Shown here piece by piece: positions 1 to 6,690 of a stretch of 12,840 nucleotides of DNA. The stretch comes from Victivallales bacterium (GTDB lineage: Bacteria; Verrucomicrobiota; Lentisphaeria; Victivallales; UBA1829), in contig JAEEQO010000070.1 in assembly GCA_016285335.1 (NCBI GenBank), positions 1 to 12,840 on the forward strand. The letters are read 5' to 3'. The notes under the pieces are model-generated. The model was not told the DNA's origin and did no database searches. It was given only the letters and a program-made list of their open reading frames with translations. The position numbers were made by a program, and so were the translations under genes. Numbering within the stretch: position 1 is the first letter of the stretch; every line of letters starts with the position of its first letter.

Positions 1-516
1 GTACGGCAGCTCGAAGCGCTGGAACGTGATGGAGTGGATCGTGATGGGCTTCGGCTCGCGCTGCACCTCGACGCCCTTCCGCGCCAGGTCGTACAGGCGT
101 TCGCCGTTGTGCTTCACGGCGGACACCATCGGCGGCGTCTGCATGATGTCGCCCTGGAACTTCAGGAACGCCTCGCGGACCTGTTCCACGGTCAGATGCG
201 ACGTGTCGGCGGTGGAGACGACCGTGCCGTCCATGTCCTGCGAATCGGTCCGCGTGCCGAGCAGCGCGGTGCCCTCGTAGACCTTATCCTCACCGGAGAA
301 CTTCTGGCTGAACTTGGTGAACTTGCCGAACACGACCACGAGCAGTCCGGTCGCCGCCGGGTCAAGCGTGCCGCAATGGCCCACCTTCACCGCGTTGAAC
401 CGTTTGCGGAAGAACCCGACGACGTCGTGGCTGGTCCAGCCCTTCGGCTTGTCGACGAGGAGGATGCCGTTCTGCGTGAACGGCGGCAGGCGGTGGCGGG
501 TCGGATCATATTTCAT
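1..516 (-). CDS. truB: tRNA pseudouridine(55) synthase TruB (partial, C-terminus beyond window)
   Basis: Converts uridine 55 of the tRNA T-loop to pseudouridine in the cytoplasm. The 172 visible residues begin MKYDPTRHRLPPFTQNGILLVDKPKGW when read in pieces, and match the TruB N-terminal catalytic domain: NGILLVDKPKGWTSHDVV at 16-33, then the family signature GHCGTLDPAATGLL at 46-59, where Asp52 is the expected catalytic nucleophile. The motif TPPMVSAVKHNGERLYDLARKG (about 128-148) is also typical of TruB. The left window edge cuts the gene, so the rest of the catalytic domain and any PUA domain are not visible. I chose the ATG at 514-516 because it keeps the normal short lead before the NGILL motif. 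It overlaps the end of the phosphoesterase gene by 11 nt, with a purine-rich AGGAAAGAG stretch upstream. It is the last visible gene of the nusA operon. The identification is secure; the start is likely. Confidence 0.95.
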   Translation of the reverse strand, partial: MKYDPTRHRLPPFTQNGILLVDKPKGWTSHDVVGFFRKRFNAVKVGHCGTLDPAATGLLVVVFGKFTKFSQKFSGEDKVYEGTALLGTRTDSQDMDGTVVSTADTSHLTVEQVREAFLKFQGDIMQTPPMVSAVKHNGERLYDLARKGVEVQREPKPITIHSITFQRFELPY

Positions 517-1510
517 GGTTCATCTCTTTCCTGACGTAGCGGAGAAGCACCTCGGAGGCTTCCTCCTGAGTTTTTGCGAAAATGGAGCATCCGGCGGCCA
601 TTTCGTGCCCGCCGCCCTTCAGGCTGCGGGCGATGCGGCCGACGGAGAGGTCCGGGTCCTTGGAGCGCATGGAGACGCGGAAGATGCCGGGATTCGAGGT
701 CGGCTTGATGAGCGCGGCGATCACGACGCCCTGAATGCCGCGGACGAGCTCGATGAGCTGTTCGGTATTGCGCAGGTTCACGTCGTACTTGTCGAGCAGT
801 TCGCGCGGAATGGAGATCCAGGCGAATCTGCCGCCGTACGCAGTCCGGATGCCGGAGAAAAGTTCGCTTTCGAACTTCACCATGTTCAGCGGCTTCGACA
901 GGTACACCTCGTTGATGATGCGGTCGTGGTCGGCGCCGAGTTCCAGCAGGGCCGCGGCGGCGCGGTGCGTCTTCGCCCGCGTGTTCGTGAACTTGAAGCA
1001 GCCGGTGTCGGTCGTGACCCCGAGCAGCAGGAACGTCGCGGCGAGGGGCGAGATGGTCCACCCCTGCGAAACGGCGAAGTAATAAATGAGCTCCGCCGTG
1101 GAGCTGGCCTCCGGGTCGAGACAGGTCAGCGTGCCGAACATCTCGTCGTCCGGGTGATGGTCGAACGTGACGACCGGGATCGTGACCGAGGAGAATTCCG
1201 CCGGGCCGAGCTGCATGCGCTTCACCGTGGAGGCGTCGACGTTCAGGACCAGCGAAAACTTCGTGTTGATCTCCTCCGCCGTGAACTCCGCGGGCGGATA
1301 CGGCAGGAACGGACGGTAGCAGTCCGGCATCTGCGCCGCAAGAAAAAACTCCGCGCGGAAGCCGTTGTCCCGCAGCAGAGTGCAGATCCCGCACGCGGAG
1401 CCGACCGCGTCGCCGTCCGGCCACTCGTGGGTGACCACAAGGACCGGAGCGGGATTCTCGCGGACGGCTTCCAGCGCGGCCGCCATGCCGGCGAAATCAG
1501 TTTCCGGCAT
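506..1510 (-). CDS. nrnA: DHH/DHHA1 phosphoesterase, NrnA-like oligoribonuclease / pAp phosphatase
   Basis: A 334-residue DHH-family protein, the usual length for NrnA, a Mn-dependent enzyme that degrades very short RNAs (nano-RNA) and can dephosphorylate pAp. The visible DHH motifs are THEWPDGDAVGS (27-38; His28, Asp32, Asp34), NVDAS (90-94; Asp92), DHHPDDE (117-123) and TDTGCFKFTNT (167-177; Asp168). The C-terminal DHHA1 domain carries RSKDPDLSVGRIA and GGGHEMAAGC (299-308), the substrate-binding GGGH loop. All expected metal ligands are present, so it should be active. The ATG at 1510 overlaps the end of rbfA by 14 nt and has a GGAGGA Shine-Dalgarno about 8 nt upstream. Its place between rbfA and truB is a recurrent arrangement for this family and suggests co-expression with RNA metabolism genes. 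Activity on nano-RNA versus pAp or cyclic dinucleotides cannot be told from sequence. Confidence 0.93.
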   Translation of the reverse strand: MPETDFAGMAAALEAVRENPAPVLVVTHEWPDGDAVGSACGICTLLRDNGFRAEFFLAAQMPDCYRPFLPYPPAEFTAEEINTKFSLVLNVDASTVKRMQLGPAEFSSVTIPVVTFDHHPDDEMFGTLTCLDPEASSTAELIYYFAVSQGWTISPLAATFLLLGVTTDTGCFKFTNTRAKTHRAAAALLELGADHDRIINEVYLSKPLNMVKFESELFSGIRTAYGGRFAWISIPRELLDKYDVNLRNTEQLIELVRGIQGVVIAALIKPTSNPGIFRVSMRSKDPDLSVGRIARSLKGGGHEMAAGCSIFAKTQEEASEVLLRYVRKEMNHEI

Positions 1511-1895
1511 GGTCGCCGTCCTCCATTTGCCGCAGCAGATCCAGGACGCGGTCGCCTTCGGAGACGGACTTGTCGAGGATAAACTGGAGGACAGGAGTAT
1601 ATTTGAGGATGACTTCCTGCGACATGAGCGTCTGGATCTCGGACTTGCGTTCGATCAGACGGCGGATCACGCGCTGTTCCGCCTCGTCGTTCTTCGCACC
1701 GAGGATGCTGACGTACACCTGGGCGCTTTTGAGGTTGGAGGCGCAGTCCACCCGCGTGATCGAGATGATGCAGCCGTTTTCCTCGTTGAGCGCAAGCGTC
1801 TCCATGAGGTCGGCGAGCACGCGCTTCAGCAGCTCGTTGACGCGGACGATGCGGTCGACGGACGCGACCGGATGTTTATTGTTTCTATGAGGCAT
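1497..1895 (-). CDS. rbfA: 30S ribosome-binding factor RbfA
   Basis: A 132-residue single-domain KH-type assembly factor that binds the 30S subunit near the 5' end of 16S rRNA during late maturation. Family hallmarks visible are the N-terminal helix DRIVRVNELLKRVLADLM, the central strand pair with CIISITRVDCASNLKSAQVYVSILG read across residues about 42-66, and the helix QRVIRRLIERKSEIQTLM followed by LKYTPVLQFILDKSVSEGDRVLDLL. Length is normal for the family. The ATG at 1895 is fixed by a perfect AGGAGG 6 nt upstream. The gene lies 18 nt after infB, and its 3' end overlaps the phosphoesterase gene by 14 nt, so translation is probably coupled. No anomalies were seen. Confidence 0.95.
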   Translation of the reverse strand: MPHRNNKHPVASVDRIVRVNELLKRVLADLMETLALNEENGCIISITRVDCASNLKSAQVYVSILGAKNDEAEQRVIRRLIERKSEIQTLMSQEVILKYTPVLQFILDKSVSEGDRVLDLLRQMEDGDHAGN

Positions 1896-1901
1896 GACGA
1901 G

Positions 1902-1907
1902 CCTCCT
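1902..1907 (-). promoter_or_regulatory. Shine-Dalgarno of rbfA
   Basis: A perfect AGGAGG lies 6 nt before the rbfA ATG, in the 18-nt gap after the infB stop codon. It fixes the rbfA start. Confidence 0.85.
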
Positions 1908-1913
1908 GACGTG

Positions 1914-4400
1914 TTACAGTGTTTGCTTCTTCAGTTCGATCTCGTAGAGCTGGATGGTGTCGCCCTCGGCGAAATCGGCGAAGTTGTCCAGGCGGATGCC
2001 GCATTCCATGCCGGCGCGGACCTCGCGGACGTCGTCCTTGAGGTGGCGGAGGGAACGGACTTCGCCGTTGAACAGGAGTTCCTTGCCGCGGTAGACCCTC
2101 GCTTTCGCGCCGACCTTGGCGGTGCCCTTTTCCACGATGCAGCCGCAGATATCGGAGCCGTTGGAGAGGTGGAAGATCTTGAGGATGCGGACGGTGGCGA
2201 GCTCCTTTTCGCGCTTTTCGGGTTCCAGGCGGCCGGCCATGGCGTCCTCGATGTCTTCCAGCAGCTCGTAGATGATGCTGTAAAGGCGGATCTCGACGCG
2301 TTCCTTCTTGGCAAGGTCGTTCACGCCGGGGTTGACGCGCACGTGGAAGCCCAGGATGATGGCGTTCGCGCTGCTGGCGAGCATCACGTCGTTTTCCGTG
2401 ATGGCGCCGACGTCCGAATGGATGACCTCGATGCTGATCTTCGGGTTCGATTTCTTCTTCAGGGACTCCACGATGGCCTCGGTGGAACCGCGCACGTCCG
2501 CCTTCACGACGACCTTCAGGTCGTTGCGCTTGCCTTCCTCCATCTGGGAGAACAGGGCTTCCAGGCCGGTGGCGGCGACGGGCTTCGCGGAGAGCGTTTC
2601 GCGGCGGTTTTCCGCCTCACGGGCTTCGCCGAGGTTCTTCGCGACGGCGAGCGATTCGCAGACGGCCAGCTTCGTGCCCGCGGGGGGAACGCCGGAAAGG
2701 CCGATGACTTTCACCGGGGTGCTGGGCCCGGCGAGCGGGACGCGGTGGCCGCGGCTGTCGATGAGGGAGCGGACCTTGCCGTAATACTGGCCGCAGATGA
2801 TGGCGTCGCCGACGCGGAGCGTGCCGTTCCTGACGACGACACTGGCGGTGGCGCCGAGGCCCTGTTCGAGCTCGGATTCGAGCACGAACGCCTGCGCCGG
2901 GTTCTTCGGGTTGGCCTTCAGCTCCAGCATTTCGGCTTCGAGCAGGATGCGCTCCAGGAGGTCGTCGATGCCTGCGCCCGTGCGGGCGGAGACCTTGATC
3001 GCGGCGACCTGTCCGCCCCAGTCTTCGGGCATCAGGTCGTGTTCCTGCATGTTGCGGAGCACGCGGTCGTAGTTGGCCTCGGGGAGGTCCATCTTGTTGA
3101 CGGCGACGATGATCGGCACTTTGGCGGCCTTGGCGTGGTTAAGCGCCTCGATGGTCTGCGGCATGAAGCCGTCATCGGCGGCCACGACCAGCACCACGAC
3201 GTCGGTCACGTTGGCGCCGCGGGCGCGCATCTGCGTGAACGCCTCGTGGCCGGGGGTGTCGACGAACGTGATGGTCTTGCCGTCGAGGTTCACGACGGAC
3301 GCGCCGATGCTCTGCGTGATGCCGCCCGCTTCGGAGGCGGTCACGTGGGTCTTGCGGATGCAGTCCTGCAGCGAGGTCTTGCCGTGGTCGACGTGGCCCA
3401 TGAAGGTCACGATCGGGGGACGTTCCTTGAGCTCGGACTCGGCGCATGCGTACACGCGGTCCTCGGGAGCGACCTGCTCCTCGACCTCGTTCTTGAGCAT
3501 GTGAAGGTCCTTGTCGCGGTGGTCCACGATGAGCTTGCAGCCGAACTTCTCCGCCAGCTTCTGCGCCACATCGGACTCCACGGTCTGGTTGATGTTCGCC
3601 AGCACGTTCATCATCATGAGGCTCATGATGACTTCGTTCGGCTTGCGGCCGATGGCGTCGGCGAGCGCCTTCACCACGATCGGGGTCTTGATATGCACTT
3701 CGCGGCCGGGAGCGAGGTTCGCGCTCTGCTGCGGCTCGTTGTTCTGACGGTTGTCGCGGTTGTCGCGGCCCCGGTTGTCGCGATTGTCGCGGTTGCGGTT
3801 GTCGCGGTTGCGGTTGTCGCGGTTGTCGCGTCCCCGGTTGTCACGGTTGTCGCGTCCGCCGCGATTGTCGCGGTTGTCATGGCCGGTGCCGCGCGTCTCA
3901 TGGCGGAAGTTCTTGCCTCCGCCGGGATGGTTGAACTTCTCGCGGCGTTCCTGCATGCTGTCGGATTCGTCGTCGAGGTCCGACGAGAATTTCGCGGTGT
4001 TTCCGCCGATCACATGCTGGGGCTTCGGCTGCTGAACCGGCGGCTGGACCGGAGGTTTCGGCGGCTGAACCGGAGCTTGGACCGGAGGTTTCGGCGGCTG
4101 GACCGGAGGCTGCGGCGGCTGGACCGGAGGCTGCGGCTTCGCGGGCTCCTGCTTCTTCGGTTCGTCCTGTTTCTGCGGAGCCGGCTTGGCGGGTTTCTGC
4201 GCCGGAGCGGGCTTTTCCTCAGCTCCCGCGCTCTTTTTGAGGTTGAATTTTTCGACAAGGCGGTCCATCGCCTCCGGAGGGAGGTTGGAGGAAGGCGTCT
4301 TGCCGGGGAATCCGAACGCGTCGAGCGCGGCGATCACATCTTTGTTCTGGAGGCCGTTCTGCGTGGCCCATTCTCTGATTCTGATATTTTTGGAAGCCAT
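1914..4400 (-). CDS. infB: Translation initiation factor IF-2
   Basis: GTPase that brings initiator fMet-tRNA to the 30S subunit and promotes subunit joining; 828 residues. In order: an IF2_N module (1-55, beginning [17 protein letters not shown]), a Pro/Gln/Lys-rich linker (about 60-128), a linker with eleven Asp-Asn-Arg triplets (175-218), and a second IF2_N-like module (about 233-295, [16 protein letters not shown] and NVLANINQT). The G domain has GHVDHGKT (335-342, G1), GGITQSIGA (359-367, G2), DTPGHE (381-386, G3), NKMD (435-438, G4) and SAR (471-473, G5). Domains II, III and the fMet-tRNA-binding C2 domain complete the protein. All GTPase motifs are intact. I chose the ATG at 4400, not the in-frame TTG 15 nt earlier, because GAGGAG sits 7 nt upstream and the IF2_N domain starts exactly there. 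It follows nusA by 25 nt. Confidence 0.97.
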   Translation of the reverse strand: MASKNIRIREWATQNGLQNKDVIAALDAFGFPGKTPSSNLPPEAMDRLVEKFNLKKSAGAEEKPAPAQKPAKPAPQKQDEPKKQEPAKPQPPVQPPQPPVQPPKPPVQAPVQPPKPPVQPPVQQPKPQHVIGGNTAKFSSDLDDESDSMQERREKFNHPGGGKNFRHETRGTGHDNRDNRGGRDNRDNRGRDNRDNRNRDNRNRDNRDNRGRDNRDNRQNNEPQQSANLAPGREVHIKTPIVVKALADAIGRKPNEVIMSLMMMNVLANINQTVESDVAQKLAEKFGCKLIVDHRDKDLHMLKNEVEEQVAPEDRVYACAESELKERPPIVTFMGHVDHGKTSLQDCIRKTHVTASEAGGITQSIGASVVNLDGKTITFVDTPGHEAFTQMRARGANVTDVVVLVVAADDGFMPQTIEALNHAKAAKVPIIVAVNKMDLPEANYDRVLRNMQEHDLMPEDWGGQVAAIKVSARTGAGIDDLLERILLEAEMLELKANPKNPAQAFVLESELEQGLGATASVVVRNGTLRVGDAIICGQYYGKVRSLIDSRGHRVPLAGPSTPVKVIGLSGVPPAGTKLAVCESLAVAKNLGEAREAENRRETLSAKPVAATGLEALFSQMEEGKRNDLKVVVKADVRGSTEAIVESLKKKSNPKISIEVIHSDVGAITENDVMLASSANAIILGFHVRVNPGVNDLAKKERVEIRLYSIIYELLEDIEDAMAGRLEPEKREKELATVRILKIFHLSNGSDICGCIVEKGTAKVGAKARVYRGKELLFNGEVRSLRHLKDDVREVRAGMECGIRLDNFADFAEGDTIQLYEIELKKQTL
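3747..3878 (-). repeat. In-frame tandem repeat encoding Asp-Asn-Arg units in the IF-2 linker
   Basis: A degenerate short tandem repeat (core GGTTGTCGC on the plus strand, plus-strand variants with CCCC or CAC) spans about 130 bp inside infB. It encodes eleven DNR triplets with interspersed Gly, Arg and Asn (IF-2 residues 175-218). The reading frame is kept, and the segment lies between the two IF2_N modules, so it is a coding low-complexity linker, not an intergenic element. The near-identical units suggest expansion by replication slippage. Confidence 0.9.
4017..4136 (-). repeat. In-frame repeat encoding PPVQ units in the IF-2 linker
   Basis: A second, separate tandem repeat in infB, with plus-strand units resembling GGCTGGACCGGAGG. 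It encodes residues about 89-128 of IF-2, with five PPVQ motifs and one APVQ. It forms a proline-rich, probably extended linker just after a Lys/Ala/Pro-rich segment. Confidence 0.85.
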
Positions 4401-4407
4401 GTGGGTA

Positions 4408-4413
4408 CTCCTC
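4408..4413 (-). promoter_or_regulatory. Shine-Dalgarno of infB
   Basis: GAGGAG lies 7 nt before the ATG at 4400. It decides the infB start against the upstream in-frame TTG at 4415, which would overlap this ribosome-binding site. Confidence 0.85.
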
Positions 4414-4425
4414 AAATCATGTCAT

Positions 4426-5730
4426 TCATTCCGCCGCCGGCGGCTGTTCTCCGACCGGTTCGCCGTTCGCGGATTCCTCCGCGGGTGCGGCGGCTTTGGC
4501 GGCCGCGACGGCCTGCGCGATACCCGCACGGTCGTCGTCCGTGAGCTCCTCGATGGCGGCGAGGTCTTCGGCGGAGGCGTTCCCGAGCCCGTCGATGGTC
4601 AGGTAGCCGTGTTCGACGAGCGCGGCGGCGGCTTCTTCCGAAACACCGGCCTTAGCGGCAAGCTCTTCAGCGGCTTCCTGTTTCTTGCGGGCAAATTCCT
4701 CTTCCTCGCTCTCCTCGATGACGATGCTGATGTTCCACTGGATGAGGCGCTGGGTGAGGCGGACGTTCTGCGCCTTGCGGCCGAACGCGAGCCTGGAGTT
4801 CTCCTGGTCGACGTGGAGCTTGACGGTCTTCGTGGCGGGGTCGAGCTCGATGTCGATGAGTTTCGCGGGGTGCATGGCGTTCGCGATGAACGTCTTCAGG
4901 TCGCTGCTGTACGGGATCACGTCGATGCGTTCGCCGCCGAGCTCGGTGGTGATGTTGTGGACGCGGAGTCCGCGCATGCCGACGCAGGCGCCGACCGGAT
5001 CGACGCGCGGGTCGTTCGATTTGACGGCGACCTTGGAGCGGGATCCCGGAGCACGCGCGATGCCGACGATCTCGACGACGCCGTCGTGGATCTCGGAGAC
5101 TTCGCGTTCGAAGAGACGGCGGACGAAATTGTTGGAGGTGCGGGAGAGGATGAGGCTCGGGCCGGATCCTTCCATGTCGACCTTCACCAGCAGGGCGCTG
5201 ATGCGGTCGCCCGCGCCGAACTGTTCGCCGGGGATGCGGTCGCGTCCGGCGATGATGCCTTCGGACTTCTTGACTTCGACGAAGATGCCGGCGGCGTCGG
5301 CATGATGGACCGTGCCGGTCACGATCTCGCCGATCTTGTCCTTGAATTCCTCGTGCACGACGTCCTTTTCCGCCTTGCGGAGCATCTGCATGATGGTCTG
5401 GCGGGCGGTATGGGCGGCGATGCGGCCGAATTCACGGGCGGGGACTTCCCAGTCCACGATGTCGCCGAGCTTGGCCGAGGGGATGCGTTTCACCGCCTCG
5501 GACAGCAGGATCTCGTCCTCGGTGGGGAATTCCTCGACGACTTTCAGCCTTGCCCAGGCTTTCAGTTCCCCGGTGCGGGGGTTGAGGTTCACGATCAGAT
5601 CGCTTGCCGGGCGGGTGCTTTTCCGGTATGCGGAAAGGATTGCCTGTTCCAGTGCTTTGACCACCTGTTCCTTGCTGATTCCGCGTTCCTGCTCGATGCA
5701 GTCGAGCATAGCCAGTAGTTCGTTGTTCAT
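4426..5730 (-). CDS. nusA: Transcription termination/antitermination protein NusA
   Basis: RNA-polymerase-binding factor that modulates pausing, termination and antitermination; 434 residues. Domains: N-terminal RNAP-binding domain (1 to about 105, MNNELLAMLDCIEQERGISKE start typical), S1 domain (about 134-199, GEIVTGTVHHADAAGIFVEV), KH1 (about 230-290, SNDPRVDPVGACVGMRGLRV with the GxxG-type loop) and KH2 (about 295-345, GRKAQNVRLTQRLIQW). A Glu-rich helix leads to one short C-terminal helix-hairpin-helix-like segment (about 360-412) and an Ala/Glu/Pro tail. The frame stays open 43 codons further upstream, but the ATG at 5730 has GGAGG 8 nt before it and matches the family N-terminus. It is the first gene of the operon and has no rimP in front. 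Its divergent neighbour is rpsT. Confidence 0.96.
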   Translation of the reverse strand: MNNELLAMLDCIEQERGISKEQVVKALEQAILSAYRKSTRPASDLIVNLNPRTGELKAWARLKVVEEFPTEDEILLSEAVKRIPSAKLGDIVDWEVPAREFGRIAAHTARQTIMQMLRKAEKDVVHEEFKDKIGEIVTGTVHHADAAGIFVEVKKSEGIIAGRDRIPGEQFGAGDRISALLVKVDMEGSGPSLILSRTSNNFVRRLFEREVSEIHDGVVEIVGIARAPGSRSKVAVKSNDPRVDPVGACVGMRGLRVHNITTELGGERIDVIPYSSDLKTFIANAMHPAKLIDIELDPATKTVKLHVDQENSRLAFGRKAQNVRLTQRLIQWNISIVIEESEEEEFARKKQEAAEELAAKAGVSEEAAAALVEHGYLTIDGLGNASAEDLAAIEELTDDDRAGIAQAVAAAKAAAPAEESANGEPVGEQPPAAE

Positions 5731-5738
5731 TTTGTGTG

Positions 5739-5743
5739 CCTCC
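5739..5743 (-). promoter_or_regulatory. Shine-Dalgarno of nusA
   Basis: GGAGG lies 8 nt before the ATG at 5730. It supports the short nusA start over the longer open frame that runs to 5859. Confidence 0.8.
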
Positions 5744-5888
5744 AGGTGCCGTTCGTTGTGTGGTATCGTAATGCCGGGGGCGGCTTCCGCCGTCCGCGGT
5801 TTCCTGTTCATTTCATGCCGTTTTCCATCCCGCTTCTTCCGGCGCAAATGCAAAAACACCCCACAGGCCCCTGTCCGTCCGAATTGCG

Positions 5889-6061
5889 CGGACCGAGGTC
5901 GGTCCGGCAGTCTTTCCGCTTCAGAGGTCTGGCGGTTCCTGCATGGACGGATGCGCCCGGAGGGGGCGGTCCGCCGTCTTTGTACCGGGATCCGCGGGAA
6001 CGGACCACAGTATATCTATACAATACATCGAAAAGAAAATAGTTCAAGCGGATTCGGTCCG
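5889..6061. repeat. Cluster of CGGWCCG palindromic motifs
   Basis: CGGACCG occurs at 5889-5895, and CGGTCCG at 5900-5906, 5967-5973 and 6055-6061, with a partial CGGACC at 6001-6006. The first two form an inverted pair (arms of about 7 bp). The third sits in GGCGGTCCGCC and the fourth in TTCGGTCCGAA, both near-palindromic. I noticed only two other CGGWCCG copies in the rest of the window (near 246 and 11812). They could be protein-binding sites or RNA hairpin arms, or may be chance in GC-rich DNA. Confidence 0.5.
6020..6047 (-). promoter_or_regulatory. Possible nusA operon promoter
   Basis: On the minus strand TTGAAC (6042-6047) and TATTGT (6020-6025) are 16 nt apart, each matching the sigma-70 consensus at 4 of 6 positions. 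TATAGA and TATACT alternatives lie just downstream in the same AT-rich patch. It is the best candidate in the nusA upstream region, but weak. Confidence 0.3.
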
Positions 6062-6129
6062 AAAAGCGGGAAAAACTTGCGGAAAACCGCCGAAAACGAA
6101 AAAAAACGCCACTTTTTTCGCATTCGTCC

Positions 6130-6159
6130 TTGAAAAACAGGGGGGTGACGTGCTATATT
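6130..6159 (+). promoter_or_regulatory. rpsT promoter, sigma-70 type with extended -10
   Basis: TTGAAA (6130-6135, 5 of 6 to consensus) and TATATT (6154-6159, 5 of 6) are 18 nt apart. The -10 is preceded by TGC, giving an extended -10 (TGN). Transcription should start near 6166, leaving a leader of about 60 nt before rpsT. Confidence 0.6.
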
Positions 6160-6167
6160 AATTGTTC

Positions 6168-6212
6168 GAAAACTTTATTTGAAAACATTCAATCTGAAAA
6201 CATATCGAAAAC
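6168..6212 (+). repeat. Four GAAAAC repeats in the rpsT leader
   Basis: GAAAAC occurs at 6168-6173, 6181-6186, 6196-6201 and 6207-6212, spaced 13, 15 and 11 nt apart, in the A-rich leader between the predicted start of transcription and the rpsT ribosome-binding site. The leader appears unstructured. Its role is unknown. Confidence 0.5.
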
Positions 6213-6215
6213 CGA

Positions 6216-6221
6216 AAGGTG
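6216..6221 (+). promoter_or_regulatory. Shine-Dalgarno of rpsT
   Basis: AAGGTG lies 5 nt before the ATG at 6227 and fixes the start. The open frame runs further upstream to 6179 but has no such signal there. Confidence 0.75.
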
Positions 6222-6226
6222 ACACC

Positions 6227-6508
6227 ATGCCCAAAACGTATGTCCGCAAGTCCGCTGTGAAGACGCAGCGCAACAGCGAAAAAGCCCGCATCAAAAACAA
6301 ATCCCACAGAAACGCCCTCGCCACGCTCGAAAAGACGTTCCGCGCGGCCGCCGCTTCCGACGACAAGGCCGCCGTCGAAGAGCTCCTCCGCAAGGAATGC
6401 TCCGCCCTCGACAAGGCTGTCAAGGTCGGCGTGATCCACCAGAACAAGGCCAACCGCAAGAAATCCCGTCTTGCCGCCTTGGCCGCCGGCGAAAAGAAGG
6501 CCGAGTAA
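6227..6508 (+). CDS. rpsT: 30S ribosomal protein S20
   Basis: A 93-residue, highly basic primary 16S rRNA-binding protein of the 30S subunit. It has the family pattern: a basic N-terminal helix (KSAVKTQRNSEKARIKNKSHRNAL, residues about 8-31, seen in consecutive pieces), a central acidic/Ala-rich helix (EKTFRAAAASDDKAAVEELL), and the C-terminal KVGVIHQNKANRKKSRLAAL motif (66-85), the most conserved part of S20. Length is normal. It is the only plus-strand gene, transcribed alone from its own promoter and ending in a strong terminator. It diverges from nusA and converges on the end of the kinase pair. S20 is translationally autoregulated in Escherichia coli; whether that holds here is unknown. 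Confidence 0.95.
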   Translation: MPKTYVRKSAVKTQRNSEKARIKNKSHRNALATLEKTFRAAAASDDKAAVEELLRKECSALDKAVKVGVIHQNKANRKKSRLAALAAGEKKAE

Positions 6509-6548
6509 GCTTTTCGCGACCGCGGGATCGACTCCGCATCCGCTGCGC

Positions 6549-6608
6549 GTTTCCGACGGAAACGGCATGCCGTTCAAAGACGGCGCTTTTCGGATGGATC
6601 ATTGATCC
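6549..6608 (+). repeat. Cluster of short palindromes in the rpsT 3' trailer
   Basis: Between the rpsT stop and its terminator are GTTTCC-GAC-GGAAAC (6549-6563), the perfect 14-bp palindrome AACGGCATGCCGTT (6561-6574) and GGATC-ATT-GATCC (6596-6608). The first two share bases 6561-6563 and would be mutually exclusive hairpins. None has a T-run after it, so none is a terminator. Confidence 0.45.
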
Positions 6609-6645
6609 CTGCAGGCCGTGCAAGTTGTTTTGATTTGATTTGTTG

Positions 6646-6669
6646 CCCTCCGGTTCGCCGGAGGGTTTT
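6646..6669 (+). terminator. Intrinsic terminator of rpsT
   Basis: Perfect 8-bp GC-rich stem CCCTCCGG / CCGGAGGG with a TTCG tetraloop, followed directly by TTTT and a T-rich stretch. The T-tract exists only in the plus direction, so it serves rpsT and not clearly the converging minus-strand operon. Confidence 0.9.
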
Positions 6670-6690
6670 CTTATTTTTCGCGACTTCGCA

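Larger units (their letters stand above)
5731..6129. other. Intergenic region between nusA and rpsT; long nusA leader, no gene seen
   Basis: This stretch between the nusA start and the rpsT promoter holds no open frame with a credible ribosome-binding site or recognisable protein, and no tRNA-like fold was seen. Going towards nusA it contains an AT-rich patch at about 6009-6050 (possible nusA promoter), GC-rich inverted repeats, the palindrome ACAGGGGCCTGT (on both strands) near 5864-5875, and a minus-strand T-run shortly after that palindrome. If transcription starts near 6010, the nusA mRNA has a leader of about 270 nt, long enough for an RNA regulatory element, but I recognise no known riboswitch. 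Confidence 0.6.

Noticed and set aside
3747..3878. Short regular repeats that look like a CRISPR or minisatellite
   Set aside because: The units are about 9 bp with no unique spacers, and they keep the IF-2 frame, so they are coding low-complexity repeats.
1365..4544. A very long plus-strand open frame (over 1000 codons) opposite infB
   Set aside because: It is antisense to the unmistakable IF-2 gene. Its protein is a low-complexity Val/Asp/Gly/Arg product of GC-rich codon bias, with no domain and no ribosome-binding site.
5731..5859. In-frame N-terminal extension of NusA by 43 residues
   Set aside because: The extension has no family similarity, while the ATG at 5730 has a well-placed GGAGG and the typical NusA N-terminus.
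5312..6133. Plus-strand open frame running from nusA antisense into the intergenic region
   Set aside because: Most of it is antisense to nusA, it has no ribosome-binding site, and its Ser/Arg-rich product has no recognisable domain.
5731..6226. A tRNA or known riboswitch in the nusA-rpsT gap
   Set aside because: I looked for cloverleaf arms and a T-loop GGTTCRA-like motif, and for familiar riboswitch cores, and saw none.
6646..6665. Bidirectional terminator also serving the ftsA unit
   Set aside because: On the minus strand the hairpin is followed by a purine/cytosine-rich sequence without a T-run, so intrinsic termination in that direction is not supported.
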